From positions 200,856,537-200,920,536 of the forward strand of contig CM077672.1 in the NCBI GenBank assembly GCA_039707655.1: 64,000 nucleotides of DNA, written 5' to 3'. The notes below the pieces were generated by a model, which was not told where the DNA came from, did no database searches, and saw only the letters and a list, made by a program, of their open reading frames with translations. Made by a program: the position numbers and the translations under genes. Positions 56,329 to 64,000 of this stretch are shown here, one piece after another; the first letter of the stretch is position 1, and every line of letters starts with the position of its first letter. The DNA comes from Elymus sibiricus (lineage: Eukaryota; Streptophyta; Magnoliopsida; Poales; Poaceae).

Positions 56329-57849
56329 TGACACGTCTCCATCGTATCTATAATTTTTGATTGTTTCATGCCAATATTCTACAACTTTCACATATTTTTG
56401 GCAACATTTTATATTATTTTTGGGACTAACATATTGATCCAGTGCCCAGTGCCAGTTCCTGTTTGTTGCATGTTTTTTGTTTCGCAGAATATCCATATCA
56501 AACGAAGTCCAAATGCAATAAAATTTTACGAAGAATTATTTTGGAATATATGTGATTTTTGGGAGGTGGAATCAATGCAAGGCAGTGCTCGTGGGCCCCA
56601 CGAGGCACTAGGGCACGCCAGGGGGGCCCGGCGCGCCGTGGTGCCTCGTGAGGACCTCGTAGGTCGGTTGGTGCCCTTCTTCGGCCGCAAGGAAGCTAAT
56701 ATCCAGAAAAAAATCGTGTTAAAATTTTAGTGCAATCGGAGTTACGGATCTCCGGGAATTAAAGAAACGGTGAAGGGCCAGAAAACAGGAACGCGAAACA
56801 GAAGAGAACAGAGAGAGAGATCCAATCTAGGAGGGGCTCCTGCCCCTGCGCCGCCATGGCAGCCATGGACTAGAGGGGAAACTCTCCTCCCATCTACGGG
56901 GGAGGCCAAGGAAGAAGAAGAAGAAGGGGGGCTCTCTCGCCCTCTCTTCCGGTGGCGCCGGAGCGCCGCCGGGGGAACCATCATGATGGCGATCTACACT
57001 AACAACTTCGCCGCCATCACCACCAACTCTCTCCCTCTCTATGCAGCGGTGTAACCTCTCTTTTCCCGCTGTAATTCTCTACTTAAAAATGGTGCTTAAT
57101 GCTACATATTATTATCCAATGATTTGTGGCCATCCTATGATGTTTGAGTAGATTCGTTTTGTCCTATGGGATGATTGATGATCGTGATTGGTTTGAGTTG
57201 TATGTTTTATTTTGGTGCTGTCATATGGTGCCCTCCGTGTCGCACGAGCGTGAGGGATTCCCACTGTAGGGTTTGCAATATGTTCATAATTCTCTTATGG
57301 TGGGCGGCTAGAGTGACAGAAGCTTACACCCGAGTAAGGAGGTTGTTGTGTATGGGAGTAAAGGGGACTTGATACTTAATGCTATGGTTGGGTTTTACCT
57401 TAATGATCTTTGGTAGTTGCGGATGATTGCTAGAGTTCCAATCATAAGTGCATATGATCCAAGTATGGAAAGTATGTTAGCTCATGCCTCTCCCTCATAT
57501 AAAATTGCAATAATGATTACCGGTCTAGTTATCGATTGCCTATGGACAAATCATTCTCTTGTGTTACAAAAGCTTTCTACTAAACAACTAACTTTTATTA
57601 TCTTGCAAATTACTCGTAGTTTTATTCTCGCAAAGTACTTCTAGTTTTATTCTTGCAAACCTATCCTATCACCTACAAAATAGTTTCATACTTGTTCTAG
57701 GTAAAGCAAACGTTAAGCACGCGTAGAGTTGTATCGGTGGTCGATAGAACGTGAAGGGAATATTAATTCTACCTTTAGCTCCTCGTTGGGTTCGACACTC
57801 TTATTTATCGAAAAAGCTACAATTGATCCCCTATACTTGTGGGTTATCA
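56329..57849 (+). repeat. 3' LTR of the Athila-like element
   Basis: It starts TGACACGTCTCC and ends GGGTTATCA, with clear divergence from the 5' LTR. Confidence 0.92.
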
Positions 57850-58265
57850 CGCCCCCGGGGCGGAACCCTAGACGCGGCTGTAGAAGCGCGAGCTTTGCCT
57901 CTTCCCCTCGCCATCGCCGCGGAGGCCGCCTAGATAATGGAGTAGGAGGAAGGAGCTGGTGGATAAGATGAGCGGGGAGTCCTTCCCCTTCGCCTTTATA
58001 GCGCTCGAGGGAGGCGCGCTCAGTGCTGCTCTGCCTTTGGCGCGCGGGGAGATGGAGTGCGCGCAGGAAGGCAATGATGGTCTCGCGCCGCGCGCGGGCA
58101 GGCTCTATGTCAGCGCGGGCGGTTACCGAGGCATCATGGGAGAAGTGGGGGCGTCCCCTGTCACATCGTGCGCCACGCGTCGCGCCTGGCCCGCAGGCGG
58201 TTAGGGCCCGCGCCGTTTCGCCCCTGAGTAGGCGGGAACGTGCGTGCCATGGGCCCGGGGTTTAC

Positions 58266-59163
58266 TGTCAGGCCCGTGGAACCCGGGGTATCCCGACCCG
58301 TCTTCCTTTGGCCCAGGGCGCAACGCCTGGTGGAGGCCCAACAGGCGGCCACCAGCGGGCATCTCAGGCAAGACCCCTCATGAGTCCCCGGCCTCCTGAG
58401 GAACCCTCCTCAGGGAGCGGGCGAGCAAGACTTAGCCACTTCACCGAGAGCCTCGCGAGGCACTCTCGTGAGGCGGCTCCCGAGGTTGCCTCCCGAAGGC
58501 GCGCAAGACAGGTGCTGTTCGGCTCGGTCGCGCGGTCTCATGCCCATCACATGGGTGATGCACGCGGTGATGAACGACGACAGAGGCCGTGCCAGCAGGC
58601 GCAGATGGAGAGGATTTCCCCTTTTGTGCTAAGGGAACAAGGCCAGCAATCCACTTCCCAAAGCAACCCCCAAAGGTTGCCCGATCGGTGAAAGAAGACC
58701 AAGACGGTGGGCGCGCAGGGTGGAGGTCATTCCCGTGCCCACCGGTGCATCATGGACGGTTGCTTTGGAGATGAAGACCACCTTTTGTCAGGATAGACTG
58801 CGCCCCTGTCCCCCTTCAAACTTGCCATTGTGTGGCAACCCTTCCCGCCAATGTTTTTGGGGGAAGAGGACCAAGGCAGATATAAAAGGAGGGCAGGGTG
58901 CCGTTGTAGGATCGGATCCCTTCATCTCCTACCTTGTACGCGAGAGCATCCTCTGGCCCAGAGCAATCCCAACCAAGCAGGAGTACGGTTTTACACCGCA
59001 AGGTGGCCCAAACCTGGGTAAACTGCTGAGTACACAGTCCGCTCCCGCCAGCGCGCTCTCGCTGTAGCTCCGCCGTAGTTCAGCTGTGGTAGGGGACGAG
59101 GAGGTAGGAAAGATCTCACCCCAGTGTTCGAACCATCTGGTCCCTGGAACCCGAACTCTGACA
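58266..59163 (+). repeat. 3' LTR of gypsy copy 2 (898 bp)
   Basis: It starts TGTCAGGCCC and ends CTCTGACA, followed by the TSD GCGGC. It has the same palindromes and TATA position as the other LTRs. Confidence 0.92.
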
Positions 59164-59583
59164 GCGGCGGTGTAAAAGTTATTTCGTGGGGCTCTCTGAT
59201 GGTTTCCCAATATTTGAAAATTTATAGAAGTGGAATTAGGTGAAAAGGAGCCACGAGGGGCCCACAAGGCATTAGGGCGCGCACCCTGGGGCCGCGCCCT
59301 GTTGCCTTGTGGCCTCCTCGTGACACTTCTGGCTTCCTCCCGAAGCTTCCAGGTTCTCTTTTGTCCAGAAAAAAATCGTCAAAAATTTTCGTGGCATTTG
59401 GACTCCGTTTGGTACTGATTTCCTGAAAAGCCAAAAACAAGCAGAAAACAACAACTGACACTGGGCACTAGGTTAATAGGTTAGTCCCAAAAAGATGATA
59501 TATAATTGCATAATAAACATCCAAGATTGATACTATAATAGCATGAAACAATCAAAAATTATAGATATGTTGGAGACGTATCA

Positions 59584-62100
59584 TTCACCGCCTAAAGTCC
59601 TCTTAAGATGGCTGTCGTTCGTTGACCTCGTTGACCATGCCGCGCCGAGAGCATCGAGACAGTGGACGAGGGTGAGGCCTAGGAAGGGAATGACGCGGAG
59701 CCAGGGAAGACGAGGCAGTGGATGCCCACACGGAGGGGGGTACAAGGGTTGACTGGTTCGGCTGCGGTGTAAGCCTGCCGTCGCTGGAGAATAACAGGAG
59801 GTGTGGGTGAGTAGAGGGAAGGCCTGGCCAGCGGTGGGAGTAGGGTGGGGCGGTGAGGCCTGCGCGGCAGCAAAGCCGGCCACGGGAGGCAGGAGCAGGC
59901 AGTCCCACCAGCATTGGTTTGGACAGCTGGAGCAAGAAGATCAGAGATTGAAGAAGTAGTAGGGCCGTTGGATAAACATCCAACGGTCACTGCTGCCAGA
60001 ATCGTTTGTGACTAAGTTGACAAAGCCTTGCGTACGTGTCAACTTAGTAGGCCCACAAGTCAGCATCCAAATCTAGTGGGTCCCAGCTGTCATGGGTAGG
60101 AATAGTTTTTTTCGCGTAATAAGGAGGCACTTCCTTCCGTGCGAAGATATAGCTGGTGGGTCCCAGCTGTCAGGAGGAGAAATCTTTTTTCCGCGTAATA
60201 AGGAGGTACTTGCTTGCGTGCGGCCATGGACCATGTGGGTCCCTACTGTCAGCCTCTCCACTTACATCCCTCTTCTGAAGGCTGTCGTTTGTTGATAACG
60301 TTGACAACGCCGTGCCGAGAGCACCAACGCAGTGGACGACGGCGAGGCCCAGGAAGGGAACGACCCGGAGCCGGCGAAGCCACAGCAGTGGATGCCTACA
60401 CTGAGGGGAGTACGAGGGCTGACTGGTTTGGCTGCGGGGTTCTGCTGCCGTCGTCGGAAAATAACAGGAAGTGCGGGTGGGTAGAGGGATGGTCTGGCCA
60501 GCGGTGGGAGTAGGGTGGGCCGCTGAGGCCTGCGGGTGGGAGGAGGGAGCAGGCAGTCCCGCCGGCGCTGGTTTGGGCGGCTGGAGCAGGAAGATCATAG
60601 ATTGAAGAAGCACGACGGCCGTTGGATGGACATCCAACAGTCACTACTCTCATGTGTTGACTATTTTTTTGACAGCATCTCTCGTGTGTTGACTAAGTTG
60701 ACAAAGCCTTCCGTACGCGTCCACCTATTTTTTTAGGAAAGCGTACACGTCAACCTAGTAGGCCCACAAGTCAGCCTCCAAATCTGTGAAAAACAGCATA
60801 CAACCCATCTGCCATTATTTTTAATAATTTACAGCCCATTTGCTAAATTTTCAGGATTTTTTTGAAGCCCATATTCTTTTTGTTAGCATTACAGCCCATA
60901 TTCTGGCCACAGTTAAAAAAATCATTGAAATTTTGCATATTTCGGTGCGGTCCGAACTGTTTTTAATCTCGAAATTTCGAGTCACATTCAAACTAATTTG
61001 AAAAATAAATTTATATCAATTTAAAATCCAACATAATTTTCCCCGCAGAAAAATCAATGAAATTTAAAATCTTGAAATCCTAAAAAAATGAAATTTGAAA
61101 CTAATTGCTAGTTTGCTGTGTTTTTAAAATTTACAGCCCATTTCTTACTACTTGTAGTCCATTTTCTGGGCAAGCGAATACATCCCTCCTTGTCTTGAAA
61201 GATTTGCAGTCCAGCAGGGCTGAGAAAAGCAAGTAGGCCTCGGTTGCGTATTCTGCAAAAAAAATAGAACTAGGCTAGCCATTTTTAGAAAGAAAAAAAA
61301 CAAATGGGCTCGTCATGTGGTAAACATAAAATAAAAGCCTGGGCTAGACGGGCCACAGCCCCCACACAGCCCAGTTGATACCCTGTTCCATCTCTAAAAC
61401 TAAAAAACAACTGCGCGAGCTGCTGGGTCCCTGGTGTCTGCCGCTCGTTGTGTAATTCTCTCGTTTATTGACTACGTTGACAATGGCGTGGGACCCAGAT
61501 GTCAAACCATTAGGAGGAAGCATTTTTTTGGCTTGTAATAATGAGGCACTTGCTTGCATACTGCCATGACCCTGGTGGGCCCCTAATGTCATCCTCTCCA
61601 CGTACAGTCATCTCCTGATTCCTCTCGGTTGTTGACCATGTTGACAATGCCAGATGGCGGCGCACGACGAGCGAACCAAGGCGGAGGACGATAGCGAGGC
61701 CTCGGATGGGAACGAACAGGAGCCATGGACGATGCGGCAGTGTAGTCGCAGGGGGAGGGGAGTACGAGGGTTGACTGGTTCGGGTGCGGGTTGGGGCTGA
61801 CATCGCCGGAGAATAATAGGACATGTGGAGGAGTAGAGGGATGGACTGGCCAATGTTTGAGGGTACGGTAGGGCGGCGGAGGCGCAAGCAGCCATGGGAT
61901 GCGGGAGCAGGCAGGACCGACAGCGTGGTTTCATTTGGGCGGCTGGAAGAAGGAGACAAGAGATAGAAGAAACATGACAGATGTTGGATGTTAATCCAAT
62001 GGCTGGTAGGCAGAATCGTTTGTTCACTAAGTCGGCACCACCTTGGATAGGCTTTTTCCTCGTGGGTCCGAAATGTAAGAATCCAAATCTGTCACAGCCA
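59584..62100. repeat. right half of the outer CACTA-like element: repeated ~700-bp module
   Basis: A module running from GGGTCCCAGCTGTCA through GTTGAC-rich DNA and GGAGAATAACAGGA to CCAAATCTGTC occurs three times. The first copy begins left of the solo LTR (about 21868-22028) and continues at 59589-60065. The second is about 60079-60786 and the third about 61421-62095. The copies are diverged. 60790-61420 is an AT-rich spacer with repeated ACAGCCCATTT phrases. No protein-coding gene is supported. Confidence 0.75.
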
Positions 62101-62352
62101 TGTAGCCTTTATTATGAAGAATTACATCCCATTTGGTGTGCTAGCTCAAAATAAGTTTGTGGGTGCTGGCGGGTGCTAAGCACTTGGGTTCCGTAATGCA
62201 CAATGAGCTCAAGGAGCTAGCGAGAGTAATGTTATTTCCCTTGGTTGGGATTTGTTACAATATTTCTCTGATAATTAAAGAAATGGCAAGCCTTTTGCCT
62301 TGTTTCAAATAAAATATGACAGTCACAGCCGAGTTGAAAAGGGCAACAACAT
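62101..62352. other. unassigned intergenic stretch
   Basis: I see nothing recognisable beyond the likely 3' flank of the F-box pseudogene, which ends at 62353. Confidence 0.5.
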
Positions 62353-64000
62353 CTAACTCCAGAACTGTTTTCGGCAGTCACAATCAAATGGATCGGTCAG
62401 ATCCATACAATGAACATCCTGGGTCATAAAATTTACTGGATAATGACCACAAGATGTTGTAAATAGAGCCCGACATGTTCAGAAGCCCTTTTGTCCACCT
62501 GATACTCCTTTTTTTGCTCTTCGACATACCCATCCATCAAAACCATGCTGCTGATAAACTTAATCCTGATGGACAATAGTAACCTTGCATTCAACAGGAA
62601 GAACATGACAAATCTAGTGTTTGCATGGTTGTCTACATATCATTCCAGCGTTATTGTCTTCAATCAAATGTCATGAGAACTGAGAAAATCCCGGTGCTTA
62701 CGAAACCACCGATTGGTTATGCCTTTCTTACCCCGTCCCGTTGCCTAAATAGACATGAAGATTGAAAATAGTTAAGGTCTAAAAAAGAGTGTCGAAAGAG
62801 CAATAGCTGAATGGATAATTCTAGTACATTATATACGGGATTCCAGTGTGCGTGAAATTATCACCTTTATATACAACTTCTCCAGACATGGAAAGCATTG
62901 TAGCAAGCCAATAATCTTGGTCAGATCAAAACTACTCATATTGATATATAAGATCTTGACAGAATCCAGCACCATTGATAGGCTATCCATGGACAAACTC
63001 TTCATTGAGCATAGAACAAAATATTAGTACTCCAAGATGATATAGAACTCATACGCACAAATGAAAAATGCAGCTTATGATTACAAGTGTAGATGATAAT
63101 ATACAGTACCTAAATAACTGTGGAGCCAAACACCATCTTGAAATGAGCACAGAGATCATGTATTACACCCAAGGTCCCCAGTTTAGGTGCAGAGACGACA
63201 GTTATTTGCGAAGGTGGATAACGAGAATCAGGGATCAACCTTTGAAGTGAAGGGGCATCTTCCATGAGGAGCTTCCTTCCGTCAAAAGAAATTCCAATTC
63301 TTACAAGGTTAGGCGACTTTATTCGGAAACAACCAATTCTAACTGTCCAAACAAGCACCAAGCACTCCAGGGCAGGGCAACTAGAGTGGATGATGCTGTG
63401 CAATGAGGCCTTCGACATACGAACCCGCACAAGCGAAAGTTTTTTTAAGTGGGAGTCAAAGCTTTTCTACCAGATTGTCTGGTAGTTTGCACAGCGCAAA
63501 GGTGGCGGTGTGGAGAGAGTGGAGGAAAACTGCGAGATGGACATCGGTGCTGAGGGCACAACTACATGGTGTTCGATATGTGGTATGTGATTTCTGTGGG
63601 AATAGTAGAACTCAAGCAGCTGGATTTTTCAGAATTCAGGGGATGTCAGTCAGGCGTCCACCATGCAGGGCATGCACAGGTAGCATGCCGGGATGCAGAG
63701 GCCTTGAACGAAGCCCTGGTGGGAGGAGATGATGGCTCCGGGGAGTTCAAAATCATTAAAGAGAGATAGGCCACGACAGTCGAGATTAAGAGGCACGACG
63801 CGCCATAGAGGGCACCACCGAGATGCGAGGACTTGGGTGCGGCAGCCATCCTTGGTGGGGAGAAGGGAGATGATCTCCCCAATGATGGCATCCGGGAGAT
63901 CGTTGATGTGGTCCGCCCGAGATTCTTCCGGTTCCTCAGATCCAGGGGGTGGCCCTCGCCGCTTCTCCCAGCGTTGCCGGGTGCAGGATCTACAACAGGC
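62353..64000 (-). pseudogene. F-box/LRR-FBD protein gene, degenerate, 5' end outside window
   Basis: Minus strand. The F-box (63867-63918 and beyond) reads DHINDLPDAIIGEIISLLPTK followed by RTQVLASRW. The LRR-type part includes KASLHSIIHSSCPALECLVL and MEDAPSLQRLI (63110-63430). Exon 2 is about 62865-63001 (SMVLDSVKILYI, CFPCLEKLYIK, then a GT donor). Exon 3 is about 62353-62744 and ends with an FBD-like TDPFDC segment. Lesions are stops at 63650-63652 and 63629-63631, two frame changes near 63440-63510, TAG at the exon 1 boundary (63110-63112) and two TGA codons in exon 3. Active members would be SCF ubiquitin-ligase substrate adaptors. Confidence 0.85.

Larger units (their letters stand above)
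50818..57849 (+). mobile_element. Athila-like LTR retrotransposon, non-autonomous (TSD CGCCC)
   Basis: The LTRs are 50818-52339 and 56329-57849; the TSD CGCCC is at 50813-50817 and 57850-57854. The primer site TGGCGCCGTTGCCGGGGA (52351-52368) matches the Asp-tRNA site used by Athila-type gypsy elements. The polypurine-like AAGCTTGGGGGTGC precedes the 3' LTR. The internal 4 kb has one decayed ORF and no pol. The LTRs differ at about 20 positions in their first 400 bp, so the insertion is much older than the copia array. Confidence 0.92.
50224..57914 (-). pseudogene. antisense B3-domain ORF of gypsy copy 2, split by an Athila-like element
   Basis: The start codon is at 57914. The first ~21 codons run to 57850, then the retrotransposon 50818-57849 intervenes, and the rest lies at 50812-50224 (218 codons in all). 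The frame is preserved across the insertion once one TSD is discounted. The B3 features match copy 1 (LRLPDSF, GWKSFALARGLK, QFKYDGAATLFVKIFG, LECC), with an acidic Ser/Asp tail. A stop at 50530-50532 falls at a residue that is Trp in copy 1, whereas the copy 1 stop position is intact here. The two copies therefore decayed independently. Confidence 0.8.
43289..59163 (+). mobile_element. non-autonomous Ty3/gypsy element, copy 2 (TSD GCGGC)
   Basis: The TSD GCGGC is at 43284-43288 and 59164-59168. The LTRs start TGTC(G/A)GGCCC and end TGACA/CAACA. The 5' LTR is split by a CACTA element; gag, protease, deleted RT and antisense B3 ORF follow in the same order as copy 1. The B3 ORF is split by an Athila-like element. 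Shared deletions and ORF order define a single non-autonomous family with copy 1. Confidence 0.9.
22029..59583 (-). mobile_element. solo LTR of the TGATACG family, split by two gypsy elements
   Basis: On the minus strand it begins TGATACGTCTCC (59583 leftwards) and ends CAAGTAGCA at 22029. The pieces are 22029-22260, 42382-43288 and 59169-59583, together about 1.55 kb, matching the LTR length of this family at 14886 and 50818. The flanks CTCAC (22024-22028) and TTCAC (59584-59588) form a TSD with one mismatch. No internal region remains, so it is a solo LTR that later received two gypsy insertions. Confidence 0.8.
20121..62100. mobile_element. CACTA-like DNA transposon, outermost host of the nest (right end not found)
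   Basis: The left end reads CACTACGCTACAAAAAAAAG, a CACTA terminus, followed by ATGACA-rich subterminal DNA and layers of short tandem repeats (20470-21560). The interior is split at 22028/59584 by the solo LTR. The same repeat module continues beyond 59584 up to about 62100. No matching TAGTG right terminus or mirror subterminal repeats are visible before the F-box pseudogene. The right part is therefore truncated or belongs to another copy; the end coordinate is approximate. No transposase is seen. Confidence 0.6.

Noticed and set aside
62040..62300. Right terminus of the outer CACTA element
   Set aside because: No TAGTG end with matching 3-bp TSD was found.

Overview
The window is plant nuclear DNA, almost certainly from a Triticeae grass (wheat/Aegilops type). 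This is inferred from the dense nesting of Ty1/copia and Ty3/gypsy LTR retrotransposons, CACTA transposons with CACTACTAGAAAAA termini, GC-rich grass-style coding remnants and a degenerate F-box/FBD gene. I see no intact cellular gene. I found no rRNA or tRNA gene and no CRISPR array.

Layout. 1-6203: 3' half of a Sirevirus-like (SIRE/Maximus type) copia element on + (integrase, RT, RNase H, 1.59-kb LTR). 6204-9442: remnant of a gypsy element with an RRM-like fragment, a long ORF with repeated WDPG motifs, a polypurine tract and a 345-bp LTR. 9443-13046: Helitron-like segment with captured exons and a textbook 3' hairpin/CTAG end. 13047-14690: PB1-domain gene fragment and two short tandem duplications. 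14829-19817: a small unrecognised gene broken by two solo LTRs with target-site duplications (TSDs). 19971-20120: minisatellite.

From 20121 to about 62100 lies a four-level nest. A CACTA-like element (level 1) contains a reverse-oriented solo LTR (level 2, 22029-59583, only 1.55 kb when joined). That solo LTR holds two gypsy elements of one non-autonomous family (level 3): 22261-42376 (TSD GTGAT) and 43289-59163 (TSD GCGGC). The first contains a reverse-strand copia array LTR-internal-LTR-internal (28080-41669). The second contains a 1.66-kb CACTA (43445-45100, TSD GAG) and an Athila-like retrotransposon (50818-57849, TSD CGCCC). 62353-64000 is the 3' part of an F-box/FBD pseudogene on -.

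How the parts work together. The copia array has gag and an extra 686-codon ORF but no protease, integrase or RT, so it must be mobilised in trans, plausibly by relatives of the element at 1-6203. Its two LTRs differ only by one G in a homopolymer, so it is very young. The two gypsy copies share the same RT deletion, the same amber codon before RT, and an antisense ORF with a recognisable B3 DNA-binding domain near the 3' LTR. They therefore look like members of a non-autonomous, gene-carrying subfamily. Both families also carry dense arrays of short GC-rich palindromes (CGGT..ACCG in copia, CCTCGCGAGG in gypsy), which coding content does not explain.
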